Positions 1-12,101 of a stretch of 64,000 nt of DNA are shown one piece after another. Position numbers and translations under genes: made by a program. The DNA is from Ectorhizobium quercum (lineage in GTDB: Bacteria; Pseudomonadota; Alphaproteobacteria; Rhizobiales; Rhizobiaceae), in assembly GCF_026552795.1 (NCBI RefSeq), contig NZ_JANFPI010000002.1:62001-126000 (forward strand), read 5' to 3'. The notes below the pieces were generated by a model. The model was given only the letters and a program-made list of their open reading frames with translations, made no database searches and was not told where the DNA came from. The stretch's first letter is position 1. Each line of letters opens with the position of its first letter.

Positions 1-589
1 CCTGCGTGAAGATCAGCCCTTCTTCCGGCGGATGCGAGTGCCGGTAGCCGTAACCCATGTCGGTCTTCGTCAGCACGTGCCTGTTGCCCTTGCGGTCCAC
101 CGCATGGACTTCGACGACGCGTTCGGACGTCTCGCCGCCATTCGCGCCGGCATTCATCGTCAGCGCGCCGCCGATCGACCCCGGAATGCCGTAGTAGAAG
201 TGAAAGCCGCCGAGATCGTTATCCATCGCGACGGCCGAAATCGTCTTGTCCGGGCAGATCGCGCCAGCCCGGATACGGTTGTCGCCGATGAACTCGGCCT
301 GGCCGAAGCCCTTGGCGGAAAGCCGCACCACCGCGCCCGAAATGCCACCATCGCGCACCAGAAGATTGGAGCCGAGGCCGATCACCGTCAGCGGCACCTC
401 TTCGGGCAGAAGCTTCAGGAAAGCGATCAGATCGTCCTCGTCGTGCGGATGGAAAAGCAGTTCCGCCATGCCGCCGGCCTGGAACCAGGTGGCGCGCTCC
501 ATCGGCGCGTCCGTGGTGAGACGCCCCCGCAGTTCTTTCACGCCCTCGCCCAGCGACGCCAGCAGTTTTTCCCCATCGACCTGTTTCAT
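1..589 (-). CDS. murB: UDP-N-acetylmuramate dehydrogenase MurB (partial, C-terminus off window)
   Basis: The reading frame opens with ATG at 589 and is still open at base 1, so about 196 N-terminal residues are visible. The enzyme is the cytoplasmic FAD/NADPH reductase that turns UDP-GlcNAc-enolpyruvate into UDP-MurNAc. The FAD-binding segment is clear: [12 protein letters not shown] around residues 72-83, then [19 protein letters not shown], the classic MurB glycine-rich stretch. The start overlaps the murC stop by one base (TGATG), so the two are translationally coupled. In Rhizobiaceae ddl normally follows, and would lie beyond the left edge. Confidence 0.95.
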   Translation of the reverse strand, partial: MKQVDGEKLLASLGEGVKELRGRLTTDAPMERATWFQAGGMAELLFHPHDEDDLIAFLKLLPEEVPLTVIGLGSNLLVRDGGISGAVVRLSAKGFGQAEFIGDNRIRAGAICPDKTISAVAMDNDLGGFHFYYGIPGSIGGALTMNAGANGGETSERVVEVHAVDRKGNRHVLTKTDMGYGYRHSHPPEEGLIFTQ

Positions 590-2001
590 CAAGACTTTCC
601 CGAATAGCTTTCCAATCCATGCGGCAGCGCCTGCGCCCACTGGGTAATGCTGCCAGCCCCCAAACAAACCACAAAGTCGCCAGGCTTCGCAATGCCGGCG
701 ATGGCTTCGGCCAATCCTTCCGGCTCCGGAAGGTAGCGCGCATCGCGATGTCCCGCCGCCTTCAGCGCCGAAACCAGCGCTTCCGCATTCGCCCCCCCGA
801 TGGGATTTTCACCCGCCGCATAGACCGGCGGAATGAAAATGACGTCGGCATCGTTGAAGCAATGCGAGAACTCTTCGAACAGGCTCGACAGGCGAGAATA
901 GCGATGCGGCTGGTGAATGGCGATGATCCGGCCCTTGCAGGCCTCCCGCGCCGCCTTCAGCACCGCCCGGATCTCCACCGGATGATGGCCGTAATCGTCG
1001 AACACCTGCACGCCGTTCCATTCGCCCGTCAGCGTGAAGCGGCGCTTGACGCCGGTGAACGAGGCGAGCCCGCGCGCGATCGCCTCGCCGTCGATGCCGA
1101 GTCGGTTGGCGACGGCAATCGCCGCGCAGGCGTTCGACACGTTGTGCCGGCCCGGCATGGGCAGCATCAGGTCCCGGAAGAAAAACACCTTGCCCGTCCG
1201 GCGCCGGCGGATCTCGACGTCGAAGAAGGACTGCGTCCCCTCCATGCGCACGTTCATGAAGCGCACATCGGCCTGCGGGTTCTCGCCGTAGGTGATCACC
1301 TTGCGGTCCTCGATCTTGCCGACCAGCGCCTGCACCTCCGGGTGATCGAGACACATGACGCCGAAACCGTAGAACGGCACGTTCTCCACGAACTGCCGGA
1401 AGGCGGCGCGCACCGCGTCGAAATTGCCGTAATGGTCGAGATGCTCCGGGTCGATATTGGTGACGACGGCGATCTCGGCGGGAAGCTTCAGGAAGGTGCC
1501 GTCCGATTCGTCGGCCTCCACCACCATCCAGTCGCCCGCGCCCATGCGGGCATTGGTGCCATAGGCGTTGATGATACCGCCGTTGATCACGGTCGGGTCC
1601 AGGCCGCCCGCCACCAGCAGCGCCGCGACCAGCGAGGTCGTCGTCGTCTTGCCGTGGGTGCCACCGATGGCGATGGCATTGCGGAAGCGCATCAGCTCGG
1701 CCAGCATTTCCGCCCGGCGCACGATCGGCAGGGCGCGCTCGCGCGCCGCGACCAGTTCCGGGTTATCCTTCCGGATGGCGGTCGAAACCACCACCACCTC
1801 GGCCTCGCCCAGATTGTCCGCCCTGTGGCCGACGAAGACCGGAATGCCCTTGTCGCGCAGGCGCTGGACATTGGCGCCGTCCGACTGGTCGGACCCTTGC
1901 ACGCGGTGGCCGAGATTGTGCAGCACCTCGGCGATGCCGCTCATGCCGATGCCGCCAATGCCGATGAAATGAACGAGACCGATGGCTTGCGGCATCTTCA
2001 T
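589..2001 (-). CDS. murC: UDP-N-acetylmuramate--L-alanine ligase MurC
   Basis: A 470-residue Mur ligase that adds L-alanine to UDP-MurNAc in the cytoplasm, using ATP. The N-terminal Rossmann-type loop GIGGIGMSG is at about residues 14-22, and the ATP P-loop GTHGKTT is at residues 114-120. Length is normal for MurC. The start MKMPQ at 2001 is chosen because its ATG overlaps the murG stop (ATGA), the usual arrangement in this cluster. A longer in-frame extension upstream only reads through murG in the wrong frame. It lies between murG and murB in one co-directional run. Confidence 0.97.
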   Translation of the reverse strand: MKMPQAIGLVHFIGIGGIGMSGIAEVLHNLGHRVQGSDQSDGANVQRLRDKGIPVFVGHRADNLGEAEVVVVSTAIRKDNPELVAARERALPIVRRAEMLAELMRFRNAIAIGGTHGKTTTTSLVAALLVAGGLDPTVINGGIINAYGTNARMGAGDWMVVEADESDGTFLKLPAEIAVVTNIDPEHLDHYGNFDAVRAAFRQFVENVPFYGFGVMCLDHPEVQALVGKIEDRKVITYGENPQADVRFMNVRMEGTQSFFDVEIRRRRTGKVFFFRDLMLPMPGRHNVSNACAAIAVANRLGIDGEAIARGLASFTGVKRRFTLTGEWNGVQVFDDYGHHPVEIRAVLKAAREACKGRIIAIHQPHRYSRLSSLFEEFSHCFNDADVIFIPPVYAAGENPIGGANAEALVSALKAAGHRDARYLPEPEGLAEAIAGIAKPGDFVVCLGAGSITQWAQALPHGLESYSGKS

Positions 2002-3137
2002 GGCCGTGCCCCCTTGTTGTTGCAATGTGTCTTGAAATGCTCGACCGTTTCGCCCTCGGCGATGGCGACCACCAGATCGGCAAGGCGCGTCTGCGCGTCC
2101 GTCCGCGACAGCGTGCGCGCCGCCGCGGCCATTGCCGCCAGCCGCGCGGGATCGGAGAGAAGGCTTGCGATCTCCGCGGCGAGGTTGTCCGGGTCGATGG
2201 TGTTCTGCCGGCGCATTTCGGCCGCGCCCACGTCGACGAGGATCTGCGCGTTGTGGCCCTGGTCGTCGTCGAGCGCGATGGGCAGCGGCACGAGGATCGA
2301 CGGCCGGCCGATCACGGTCAGTTCCAGAACCGTCGAGGCCCCGGCGCGGCCGATCACGAGATGGCTTTGCGCCACCCGGCCCGGCAGGTCGGAAAAGAAC
2401 GATGCGATCTCGGCCTCGACGCCCAGTTCGCCATAACGGGCCTTCACGCGCGCCTCGTCTTCGGCGCGGGCCTGCTGGACGATGTGCAGGCGCTTCCGCA
2501 GCGCCTCCGGCAGGCGCGCGACGGCTTCCGGCACCATGTCGGAGAAAAAGCGCGCACCCTGGCTGCCGCCGAACACGGTCAGGCGCAATTCTCCCTCCTC
2601 CTGCGGCGGCGTGAACGGCACCGTCGCCGCCTCGATCACCGACGGCCGGACCGGATTGCCGACCTCGACGATCTTGCCGGCGAAAGCGCCGGACGGCTTG
2701 AGAAACCCGCCGGCAATCGCCTGCACGCGCGGCGCGAGCGCCTTGTTGGCGCGGCCCATCACCGCATTCTGCTCGTGAACGACCGAGGGGATGCCGAAGC
2801 GCACGGCCGACATCAGCGGCGGCACGGTGGGATAGCCGCCGAAGCCGACGATGGCGGCGGGGCGATGGCTGCGAAGGATGCGGCGCGCGGCGATGAGGCC
2901 GCGCCACAGCATCAGCGCCGCCTTCGCGACGACGATGGGGTTCTTCGAACTGATCGTCGCCGAGGGAACCACATGGATCTCGTCGGCCGGAAACTTGCCG
3001 GCATAGCGTGCCGCGCGGCTGTCGGTCACGAGATGCACGCCATAGCCGCGCGCCTTCAGCTCATGCGCCAGCGCCTCTGCCGGGAAAAGATGGCCGCCGG
3101 TTCCCCCGGCGGCGAGAAAGATCAGTCTATCGGTCAT
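1998..3137 (-). CDS. murG: UDP-N-acetylglucosamine--undecaprenyl-PP-MurNAc-pentapeptide GlcNAc transferase MurG
   Basis: A 379-residue GT28-family glycosyltransferase that acts at the inner face of the cytoplasmic membrane and converts lipid I to lipid II. The N-terminal glycine-rich motif [12 protein letters not shown] (residues 9-20) marks the acceptor side. The C-terminal domain carries the UDP-GlcNAc-binding segment [10 protein letters not shown] and the following [14 protein letters not shown]. Both match MurG closely. Only 7 bases separate its start from the end of ftsW upstream, and its stop overlaps the murC start, so it sits inside a single transcription unit. Confidence 0.97.
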   Translation of the reverse strand: MTDRLIFLAAGGTGGHLFPAEALAHELKARGYGVHLVTDSRAARYAGKFPADEIHVVPSATISSKNPIVVAKAALMLWRGLIAARRILRSHRPAAIVGFGGYPTVPPLMSAVRFGIPSVVHEQNAVMGRANKALAPRVQAIAGGFLKPSGAFAGKIVEVGNPVRPSVIEAATVPFTPPQEEGELRLTVFGGSQGARFFSDMVPEAVARLPEALRKRLHIVQQARAEDEARVKARYGELGVEAEIASFFSDLPGRVAQSHLVIGRAGASTVLELTVIGRPSILVPLPIALDDDQGHNAQILVDVGAAEMRRQNTIDPDNLAAEIASLLSDPARLAAMAAAARTLSRTDAQTRLADLVVAIAEGETVEHFKTHCNNKGARP

Positions 3138-3144
3138 TCTGGTC

Positions 3145-4299
3145 CTATTCCGCCGGCACGCTGCGGCTCGACCGGAACAGGCTGCGCTCCTGTGCCCGCT
3201 TTTCCGGGCGATGGCGGGTCAGCGCCAGAAGGAAGCCGGCCGTGACGCAGATCGCGATCATCGACGAGCCGCCGTAGGAGATGAGCGGCAGCGTCATGCC
3301 CTTGGCGGGCAGGAGTTCCAGATTGACGCCGACATTGATGAAGGATTGCAGGCCGAGCAGAAGCACGAGGCCGGCAATGGAGAAACGGGTGAAATCGTCG
3401 CGCTCGCGAAAAGCGTGGCCCAGCCCCCTGAGCACGATGAAGGCGAAGATCGCCACCAGTGCCATGCAGAACAGGATACCGAACTCTTCCGCCGCGACGG
3501 AGAAGACGAAGTCGGTGTGGCCGTCGGGGATGATGCGCTTGACGATCCCCTCGCCGGGACCCTGGCCGAACCAGTCGCCGCGGATGATCGCCTCGCGCGC
3601 CGTGTCCACCTGGAACGTGTCCCCCTCGCCGGTCATGAAGCGGTCGATGCGGCCGGCCACGTGCGGCAGGGCGAAATAGGCGGCGGAGAGCCCGCCGATG
3701 CCGAGACCGCCGAGCAGGATGATCCAGAACCACGGCAGGCCGGCCATGAAGAACATGCCGCCCCAGACGGCACTGGTCAGGATCGTCTGGCCGAGGTCGG
3801 GCTGCGCGACGAGCAGCACGACGACGATGCCATAAAGCAGCATGGCGAAGAAATTGCCCGGAATGTCCGGCTGGCGGCTGTTTTCCGAAAACAGCCAGGC
3901 GCAGACGATCACGAAGGCGGGCTTCATGAATTCGGACGGCTGGATGGAAAGGTTGCCGATATTCACCCAGCGCCGCGCGCCCTTCACCTCGATGCCGAAG
4001 AACAGCGCGAAGACCATCAGCAGGACGGAGACGACGAGCATGATCATCGCCGTGCGCCGCACCTGCCGGGGCGACAGGAAGGACAGGCCGATCATGACCG
4101 CGAAGGACGGCAGCAGGAAGAAGGCGTGACGCGTGACGAAATGGAAACTGTCCAGGCCGATGCGCTCGGCCACCGGCGGCGAGGCCGCGAAGGACAGCAT
4201 GAAGCCGATCCCCATCAGGAGGATGAAGGCTGCCAGGAAATACCGGTCGATGGTCCAGAACCAGTCGGCCAGCGCTCCACGTTCCGCTCTGCTCACCAT
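3145..4299 (-). CDS. ftsW: SEDS-family peptidoglycan glycosyltransferase / division protein FtsW
   Basis: A 384-residue polytopic membrane protein of the SEDS family. With its partner PBP (FtsI, encoded in the same cluster) it polymerises lipid II at the septum. Many hydrophobic segments are visible from residue 17 onward. The family motif region around VAQPDLGQT holds the conserved acidic residue, and the C-terminal block AKGMTLPLISYGGSS is the strongest SEDS signature. Context inside dcw, between murD and murG, favours FtsW over RodA. The C-terminal tail RHRPEKRAQERS is basic and presumably cytoplasmic. Confidence 0.96.
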   Translation of the reverse strand: MVSRAERGALADWFWTIDRYFLAAFILLMGIGFMLSFAASPPVAERIGLDSFHFVTRHAFFLLPSFAVMIGLSFLSPRQVRRTAMIMLVVSVLLMVFALFFGIEVKGARRWVNIGNLSIQPSEFMKPAFVIVCAWLFSENSRQPDIPGNFFAMLLYGIVVVLLVAQPDLGQTILTSAVWGGMFFMAGLPWFWIILLGGLGIGGLSAAYFALPHVAGRIDRFMTGEGDTFQVDTAREAIIRGDWFGQGPGEGIVKRIIPDGHTDFVFSVAAEEFGILFCMALVAIFAFIVLRGLGHAFRERDDFTRFSIAGLVLLLGLQSFINVGVNLELLPAKGMTLPLISYGGSSMIAICVTAGFLLALTRHRPEKRAQERSLFRSSRSVPAE

Positions 4300-4300
4300 G

Positions 4301-5716
<1,416 letters not shown>

Positions 5717-6817
5717 TCACCTGAGCTTGAGGGTGGAAAGGCCGAGCAGCGCCAGCACCACGGCGATGATCCAGAAGCGGATCACCACCTGGCTTTCGGT
5801 CCAGCCCTTCTTTTCGAAATGATGGTGGATCGGCGCCATCAGGAAGACGCGCTTGCCGGTGCGCTTGAACCAGAACACCTGGATGATGACCGACAGCGTT
5901 TCCATGACGAATAGGCCGCCGACGATGACCATGACGATCTCGTGCTTGGTGGCGACCGCGATGGAGCCGATCAGGCCGCCGAGCGACAGCGACCCGGTGT
6001 CGCCCATGAAGATGGCGGCGGGCGGCGCGTTGAACCACAGGAAGCCGAGCCCGGCCCCGATCACCGCGCCGACGATGACCGCCAGTTCGCCGGTGCCCGG
6101 CACAAAATTGATCTGGAGATAGTTGGCGAAGATGGCGTTGCCGGCCACATAGGCGATGACGCCGAAGGTGGCGGACGCGATCATCACCGGCACGATGGCC
6201 AGCCCGTCGAGGCCGTCCGTCAGGTTCACCGCATTGCCGGCGCCGACGATGACGAAGGCGCCGAACAGCGCGAAGAAGACGCCGAGGTTCAGCATCAGAT
6301 CCTTGAAGAAGGGAAACGTCACCGAGGTGCCGATGCCCGACCCGTTCGGCGCCGTGGCGATGGAATGGCGCATCATGAAGAACACGGCGATGGCCGCGAT
6401 CAGGGCCTCGATCCCGAGGCGCGCCCGCCCGGAGAACCCCTTGTCGGACTGCTTCGTCACCTTCAGATAGTCGTCGTAGAAGCCGATGGCGCCGAAGCCG
6501 AGCGTGACGAGCAGCGTCGCGACGACATAGGTGTTCGAAAGATCGGCCCACAACAGGGAGCTGACGACGATGCCGCTCAGGATCATCAGGCCGCCCATCG
6601 TCGGCGTGCCCGCCTTCTTGAAGTGGGTCTGCGGCCCGTCGGCGCGAATCGGCTGCCCCTTGCCCTGACGCACGCGCAGCGAATTGATCATCGCCGGCCC
6701 GAACAGGAAGACGATGGCCGCCGAAGTCGCCAGCGCCGCACCGGTGCGGAAGGTGATGTAGCGGAACAGGTTGAAAACCTGAAAATGATCCGCAAGTTGC
6801 ACGAACCAAAGGAGCAT
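5717..6817 (-). CDS. mraY: Phospho-N-acetylmuramoyl-pentapeptide transferase MraY
   Basis: A 366-residue integral membrane enzyme that transfers phospho-MurNAc-pentapeptide to undecaprenyl phosphate, making lipid I. Ten or so hydrophobic segments are evident. The conserved polar loops are present: [16 protein letters not shown] (the aspartate pair), [18 protein letters not shown] and [11 protein letters not shown]. The start MLLWFVQL is preferred over an upstream in-frame ATG at 6886 because the extra residues are arginine-rich and unlike the family, whose N-terminus begins just before the first membrane helix. It is 87 bp from the end of murF. Confidence 0.97.
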   Translation of the reverse strand: MLLWFVQLADHFQVFNLFRYITFRTGAALATSAAIVFLFGPAMINSLRVRQGKGQPIRADGPQTHFKKAGTPTMGGLMILSGIVVSSLLWADLSNTYVVATLLVTLGFGAIGFYDDYLKVTKQSDKGFSGRARLGIEALIAAIAVFFMMRHSIATAPNGSGIGTSVTFPFFKDLMLNLGVFFALFGAFVIVGAGNAVNLTDGLDGLAIVPVMIASATFGVIAYVAGNAIFANYLQINFVPGTGELAVIVGAVIGAGLGFLWFNAPPAAIFMGDTGSLSLGGLIGSIAVATKHEIVMVIVGGLFVMETLSVIIQVFWFKRTGKRVFLMAPIHHHFEKKGWTESQVVIRFWIIAVVLALLGLSTLKLR

Positions 6818-6904
6818 TTCTGTCTTTCCCCGACGACGGCTGGTTCGCGCATGTTCCCCCGGATCCGGAGCGAACCCGGGAGCCATGCGCCATTACGAAA
6901 AGTG

Positions 6905-8380
6905 CTACGGCGTCCCCTGCCCGTCATCCGCGACGTGCGGTGCTGCCGTATCGGCCTGCGTGTCGGCCAGTGGCGGGAACTTGTCAAGCAGGGCCGCGAC
7001 GATCTTGCCGAATCCGAGGCCGAGTGACGATTTCACCATCACCGCATCGCCCGGAAGCACCGATTGCGCGACAAAAGACGCCAGATCTCCGGTCTTTTCC
7101 CGATATTCCACCGAAACGCTCTCCGGCAGGGCGTCGCGCAGATGCGCCATAGCCGGCCCCGCCAGCCATACGTGACTGATTCCCGCTGCAAGCAGCGGCC
7201 CGGCGAGGTCCGCGTGAACGGCATCGGAATGCGCGCCCATTTCCAGCATGTCGCCCAGAACCGCGATACGGCGCCCCTCTCCCCCGGTCTCTGCCGCCGC
7301 GAGCACGGCAATCGCCGCCCGCATCGAGGCCGGATTGGCGTTGTAACTCTCGTCGATCAGCATGAAGGCGCCGTCGCCGATCCGCCGGCGGTGGCGTTCG
7401 CCGCGCCCCTTCACGCCGCCGAACAGGGCGAGCGCATCGATGGCCGCATCGAGATCGGCTTCGGCCTGCTGCACCGCGCCGAGTGCGGCGACCGCATTTT
7501 CCGCGACGTGACGGCCCGGCGCGCCGATCTCGGCGGCAAAGCGTTCCACACCGGCGATGAAGGTGAAAGCCGACCGGTCGGCCTCGCCGTGAAAATCCTC
7601 CATGCGGTAATGCGCCTGCACATGCTGGCCGAAGGGAAAGATGCGCGTGACGCCGGCCGCGCGCGCCGCCTCTTCCAGTTGCTCGAACTCCGGATTGTCA
7701 CGGTTGATGAGTGCCGCGCCGCCCGGCAGCACTCCCTCGAAGATCTCCGCCTTGGCGGCGGCGATCTCCTCGATGCTGGCGAAATTGCCGAGATGGGCCG
7801 GGGCGATGGTCGTAACGATCGCGACATGCGGCTCGACCATCTTCACCAGCGGACGGATTTCGCCGGGATGGTTCATACCGATCTCGAACACGCCGTAACG
7901 GGCGCTGACCGGCATGCGCGCCAGCGTCAGCGGCACGCCCCAGTGGTTGTTGAAGGAAGCGACCGCCGCATGGACCTCGCCCGACGGGGCCAGCAGGCCC
8001 CGCAGCATTTCCTTGGTCGTCGTCTTGCCCACGGAGCCCGTGACGGCGAGAACCGTCGCCTGGCTGCGCTTGCGCGCGGCAACGCCGAGACGCTCCAGCG
8101 CCGCCAGCACGTCCTCGACGACGATCTTGGCGCAGGTCAGGCGGCCGAGCGCCGGCAGCTTCGCCTCGGCCACGACGATCAGCGCCGCGCCGTTGGCCAT
8201 CGCCACGCCGGCGAAATCGTGGCCGTCCACCCGCTCGCCGCGGATGGCGAAAAAAGCATCGCCCGGCTTCACCGAACGGCTGTCGATGGAAATGCCGGTG
8301 ACGCCGCCCGGCAGACTGCCGAGCGGCCGTCCCGCCATTGCCGTGACGAGTTCCTCGGACGTCCAGAGAAAATCATCCAT
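6905..8380 (-). CDS. murF: UDP-MurNAc-tripeptide--D-alanyl-D-alanine ligase MurF
   Basis: A 491-residue Mur ligase that adds the D-Ala-D-Ala dipeptide in the last cytoplasmic precursor step. The P-loop GSVGKTTTK is near residues 114-122. The segments SFNNHWGVPL, FEIGMNHPGEI and IDESYNANPASM are the usual MurF signatures. Its start codon shares one base with the murE stop, implying translational coupling. The 86-bp gap before mraY holds no recognisable gene. Length and domain order (substrate-binding, ATPase, C-terminal) are normal. Confidence 0.97.
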   Translation of the reverse strand: MDDFLWTSEELVTAMAGRPLGSLPGGVTGISIDSRSVKPGDAFFAIRGERVDGHDFAGVAMANGAALIVVAEAKLPALGRLTCAKIVVEDVLAALERLGVAARKRSQATVLAVTGSVGKTTTKEMLRGLLAPSGEVHAAVASFNNHWGVPLTLARMPVSARYGVFEIGMNHPGEIRPLVKMVEPHVAIVTTIAPAHLGNFASIEEIAAAKAEIFEGVLPGGAALINRDNPEFEQLEEAARAAGVTRIFPFGQHVQAHYRMEDFHGEADRSAFTFIAGVERFAAEIGAPGRHVAENAVAALGAVQQAEADLDAAIDALALFGGVKGRGERHRRRIGDGAFMLIDESYNANPASMRAAIAVLAAAETGGEGRRIAVLGDMLEMGAHSDAVHADLAGPLLAAGISHVWLAGPAMAHLRDALPESVSVEYREKTGDLASFVAQSVLPGDAVMVKSSLGLGFGKIVAALLDKFPPLADTQADTAAPHVADDGQGTP

Positions 8381-9861
8381 CAGGAGACCTCCCTATGATT
8401 CTGCGCGTCGCCGTCCCGCAACGCATCGCGCACTTCCTCATGATCGGAGAACGGCAGCACCGTCGAGCCAACGATCTGACCTTCCTCGTGCCCCTTGCCG
8501 GCAACGATCAGCGTATCGCCGCTTTTCAGCAGCGCAACCGCATGGCGGATCGCCTCGCGGCGGTCGCCGATCTCGGTCGCTCCCGGAGCCGCGGTCATGA
8601 TTTCGGACCGGATCGTTTCCGCCACTTCCGAGCGCGGGTTGTCGTCGGTGACGATCACCACATCGGCGTATCGGGTGGCGATTTCACCCATGATCGGACG
8701 CTTGCCCTTGTCGCGGTCGCCGCCGCAACCGAACACCACGACGATGCGGCCCGAGGTGAAGGGGCGGACGGAGGCCAGCACATTGGCGAGCGCATCCGGC
8801 TTGTGGGCGTAATCGACATAGGCGAGCGCACCGTTGACGGCCTTGCCGACGAGTTCGAGACGCCCCGGCGCGCCCTTGAGCTTGCCGAGCGCCTCGAAGG
8901 CGACGGACGGCTTCACGCCGGTCGAGATGGCGAAGCCGGCGGCAACCAGCGCGTTGGAAATCTGGAAATCGCCGGCCAGCGGCACCCGCACCTCGTAGAT
9001 GTCGCCACCATGATGGACTTCCGCCATCTGGGCGTCGCGAAGATGCTCGACACGCTTGACCGTGATGAACGTGCCCGAGCGGCCGACGGTGCGCACGTCC
9101 TGCCCGGCGGCGCGCGCCGCTTCCACGGCCCGCTTCGACCATTCGTCGTCGGAAAAGATAATCGCCGGAGAGCCCTTCGGCAGAAGATCGAAAAGCCGCA
9201 TCTTGGCGGCGAAATAGTCCTCGACCGTCGGATGATAATCCATATGGTCGCGCCCGAGGTTGGTGAAGGCCCCTGCCGCCAGCCGCACGCCGTCGAGCCG
9301 CGACTGGTCGAGCCCGTGGCTGGATGCCTCCATCGCCGCATGGGTCACGCCCTCGCCCGCAAGCTCGGCCAGAAGCGTCATCAGCGAAACCGGATCGGGC
9401 GTCGTCAGCGAGCCGTAATCGTCGCGCTCCGGGGAGATGACGCCGGTCGTTCCGATCTGCGCGGCCTTGAGGCCGGCGAAAGCCCAGATCTGGCGGGTGA
9501 AGGAAACGACCGACGTCTTGCCCGCCGTGCCGGTGACGGCAACCATGCATTCCGGCTGCGCGCCGAAGAACCGCGCCGCGGCCAGCGCCAGAAAGCGGCG
9601 CGGATCGCTTGTGACGAGAACCGGGACAGAGACGCCCTCGAGCGGATGGGCGGAAACGACGGCGGCGGCGCCCTTCGACACCGCGTCGGCCGCAAAGCCC
9701 GCGCCGTCGGCCTTGACGCCCGCCACGGCGACGAACAGGTCGCCCGGCGCGATCCTGCGGCTGTCGGCGGAAATCCCGGAGACGTCAACCTCGCCAGCGC
9801 CCCCTTGCAGGGCTTCCGCAACGTGCCGGTCGATCTCTCCGGCCAGATCCCGCAGCTTCAT
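8380..9861 (-). CDS. murE: UDP-MurNAc-L-Ala-D-Glu--meso-diaminopimelate ligase MurE
   Basis: A 493-residue Mur ligase that adds the third stem-peptide residue. The ATP loop is GTAGKTS at residues 111-117, where most MurE proteins have Asn in place of this Ala. The motif DNPR near residue 410 is the established marker for meso-diaminopimelate rather than lysine as the amino acid added, as expected in a Gram-negative. Other family segments include [12 protein letters not shown] and [10 protein letters not shown]. It overlaps murF by one base and is separated from ftsI by 74 bp. Confidence 0.96.
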   Translation of the reverse strand: MKLRDLAGEIDRHVAEALQGGAGEVDVSGISADSRRIAPGDLFVAVAGVKADGAGFAADAVSKGAAAVVSAHPLEGVSVPVLVTSDPRRFLALAAARFFGAQPECMVAVTGTAGKTSVVSFTRQIWAFAGLKAAQIGTTGVISPERDDYGSLTTPDPVSLMTLLAELAGEGVTHAAMEASSHGLDQSRLDGVRLAAGAFTNLGRDHMDYHPTVEDYFAAKMRLFDLLPKGSPAIIFSDDEWSKRAVEAARAAGQDVRTVGRSGTFITVKRVEHLRDAQMAEVHHGGDIYEVRVPLAGDFQISNALVAAGFAISTGVKPSVAFEALGKLKGAPGRLELVGKAVNGALAYVDYAHKPDALANVLASVRPFTSGRIVVVFGCGGDRDKGKRPIMGEIATRYADVVIVTDDNPRSEVAETIRSEIMTAAPGATEIGDRREAIRHAVALLKSGDTLIVAGKGHEEGQIVGSTVLPFSDHEEVRDALRDGDAQNHREVS

Positions 9862-9935
9862 CGTCTTGCTTTTCTTTCGTTCGAATCCCGGCGCTTTTCA
9901 TGCCTGCATGAATCACCCGGCTTCTCTTCATACTA

Positions 9936-11672
9936 TCAATAAGACTGCAACAAGGCAGTCCCGCCCTCGCCGAACTTCGGCTCCACGCCCAGCACGGCGG
10001 CCGTCCGGCGGATGATTTCGCCCGCCATCGGCGCGGCGGAGGTGCCGGCGAGCGCCGCGCCATTGCCCTTGTCGGTCTTCGGCTCGTCGATGAAGGTCAG
10101 GACGACATATTGCGGGTCGTCCATCGGAAAAGCGGAAAGGAAGGCGTTGAAATTCTTGTCGCGGGCATAGCGGCCGTTGACGACCTTGTCGGCCGTGCCG
10201 GTCTTGCCGCCGACATTGAAACCCTCGACGCGGGCGTTGCGGCCCGACCCCTTGATGCCGTTCCATTCCAGCAGGAAGCGCATGTCCTTGCTGGTCGACG
10301 GCTTGATGACCTGCTCGGCCACCTGATCGGCCTCCTCGCGGGTTCGCGGCAGGAAGGTCGGCTGGATCAGCTTGCCGCCGTTGACCAGCGTCGCCCCGGC
10401 CACCGCCGTCTGGAGCGGCGTCGTGGAAACGCCGTGGCCGAAGGAAATGGTGATCGAATTGATCTTCTTCCACTGGCGCGGCTGGCTGGGCATCGCCACT
10501 TCCGGCAGTTCCGTCCGCAGGCGCTTTGTCAGGCCGAGGCGTTCGAGGAACTCCTTGTGCCCTTCCGTACCCACGGTGTCGGCGATCCTCGCCGTGCCGA
10601 TATTGGAGGAATACTGGAAGATTTCCGGCACGGTCAGCACCCGGCCCTTGCCGTGGAAATCCCGGATGGTGAACCCGCCGATGCGAATCGGATAGCGGGC
10701 ATCGAAGGAATCGGAAAGCCGAACCTTGCCGGAATCGAGCCCCATCGCCAGCGTGAAGGACTTGAAGGTCGAGCCCATTTCGAACGTGCCGTTCGAAACG
10801 CGGTTCAGCCAGCCTTCCTCCTTGCCCTCGGTCGGATTGTTCGGATCGAAATCCGGCACCGACGCCATAGCGAGGACTTCTCCGGTGTGGACGTTCAGCA
10901 CCACCGCGCCGGCCCCAAGCGAATCGAACTTCGTCATGGCGTTCACGAGCACGTCGCGCAGGATCGACTGGACGCGCAGATCGATCGACAGCCGCATCGG
11001 CTCCAGCGGAACGTCGCTGGTCATCCCGAGCGCCGTCAGGTCGGCGAGGCCCTGATTGTCCATGAAGCGTTCCATGCCGGCCGCACCGCGGTTGTCGATA
11101 TTCACGAAACCGAGCACATGGGCGGCGGTCGGGCCACCGGGATAGAAGCGGCGCTTTTCCGGGCGGAAGCCGATGCCGGGAATGCCGAGCGCGAGAATCT
11201 GGCTCTGCTGCTTCGGGGTCAACTGGCGGCGCAGCCACTGGAAACGCGAATTCTTCATCGAGAGCCGGCGATAGGTGCCGCGCACGTCGAGATCGGTCAG
11301 AACCGTCGCCAGCTTTTCGACGGCCTCGTCGGCATCGACGATCTTGTGCGGCTCGGCAAACAGCGAGACGGTGCGGATGTCGGTCGCCAGAAGCTCGCCG
11401 TTGCGGTCGAGAAGGTCCGGGCGCGAGGCCATCAGCCGGTCGGCCGGCATGATCGAGGATACGGTTTCCGGCGCGGCCATGCCGTATTGCACCAGACGCC
11501 CGCCGACCACGGCATAGACGCCGACGAAGGCCAGCATCATCAGGCCGACGCGGTTGCGCGCCTGCTTCGCCTTCTTCTTGACCGTCCCCTGGAATCCGGC
11601 GGGGCGCTTGGCGCCTCCCGCCGCAAAGTGGGCCTTGCTCTTCACGACCATGATTCGGGAAAGGAAAGACAT
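9936..11672 (-). CDS. ftsI: Peptidoglycan D,D-transpeptidase FtsI (PBP3)
   Basis: A 578-residue bitopic class B penicillin-binding protein, the septal cross-linking enzyme that partners FtsW. A basic cytoplasmic tail (residues 1-42) is followed by one membrane helix (about 43-62), a pedestal domain, and a transpeptidase domain. All three catalytic motifs are visible: STFK (serine nucleophile, near 302), SSN (near 353) and KTGT (near 490). The start ATG overlaps the last base of ftsL. Length is normal for alphaproteobacterial FtsI. Confidence 0.96.
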   Translation of the reverse strand: MSFLSRIMVVKSKAHFAAGGAKRPAGFQGTVKKKAKQARNRVGLMMLAFVGVYAVVGGRLVQYGMAAPETVSSIMPADRLMASRPDLLDRNGELLATDIRTVSLFAEPHKIVDADEAVEKLATVLTDLDVRGTYRRLSMKNSRFQWLRRQLTPKQQSQILALGIPGIGFRPEKRRFYPGGPTAAHVLGFVNIDNRGAAGMERFMDNQGLADLTALGMTSDVPLEPMRLSIDLRVQSILRDVLVNAMTKFDSLGAGAVVLNVHTGEVLAMASVPDFDPNNPTEGKEEGWLNRVSNGTFEMGSTFKSFTLAMGLDSGKVRLSDSFDARYPIRIGGFTIRDFHGKGRVLTVPEIFQYSSNIGTARIADTVGTEGHKEFLERLGLTKRLRTELPEVAMPSQPRQWKKINSITISFGHGVSTTPLQTAVAGATLVNGGKLIQPTFLPRTREEADQVAEQVIKPSTSKDMRFLLEWNGIKGSGRNARVEGFNVGGKTGTADKVVNGRYARDKNFNAFLSAFPMDDPQYVVLTFIDEPKTDKGNGAALAGTSAAPMAGEIIRRTAAVLGVEPKFGEGGTALLQSY

Positions 11673-12100
11673 CAGCGGTTCACCGATCCTGTTGTCATCG
11701 TGTCCGGGCGAAGGGCGGGAATGGCGATCCCGCCGATAACGGTCCCGAAAACGGAATTCGGTCTGCCTTCGCCGCCTGCCGCGCCTTCCGCCACTTCCGG
11801 CTGCGGCGCCTGCGAGCGCAGCATCGGCAGTTCGGAGGGGCGGGCAAGCTGCGTCGGCTGCGTCGGCTCGAGCTTCAGTTCGTCATTATATGCCTCGACA
11901 AGCTTGCGCAGGCGGTTCGGCTGGCTCAGCAGCGCCCAGTCCGCCTTCAGCAGCTCGATCGTGTCGCGCTCCAGCTTGATTTCCGCCTGAAGACGGCGGA
12001 CCTCCTGCAACTTTTCATCCGCCCTGTGCTTGATCTGGTAGGTGATGGTGGCGGCCACCACCATCATGCCGATCAGGAGAAGGTCGAAGGCACGGAACAT
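11672..12100 (-). CDS. ftsL: Cell division protein FtsL-like
   Basis: A 142-residue small bitopic protein. One N-terminal hydrophobic helix (about residues 5-21) is followed by a charged, heptad-like coiled-coil stretch (EKLQEVRRLQAEIKLERDTI) and a proline/alanine-rich tail ending GTVIGGIAIPALRPDT. Its place between rsmH and ftsI identifies it as FtsL even though FtsL sequences diverge strongly. The ATG at 12100 is preferred: it lies one base after the rsmH stop, and the sequence GGAGG overlapping the rsmH 3' end serves as its ribosome site. A 10-residue upstream extension would run into rsmH. Confidence 0.85.
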   Translation of the reverse strand: MFRAFDLLLIGMMVVAATITYQIKHRADEKLQEVRRLQAEIKLERDTIELLKADWALLSQPNRLRKLVEAYNDELKLEPTQPTQLARPSELPMLRSQAPQPEVAEGAAGGEGRPNSVFGTVIGGIAIPALRPDTMTTGSVNR

Positions 12101-12101
12101 A

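Noticed and set aside
10110..11990. A 626-codon plus-strand frame opposite ftsI
   Set aside because: Shadow of ftsI, whose catalytic motifs are all present on the other strand.
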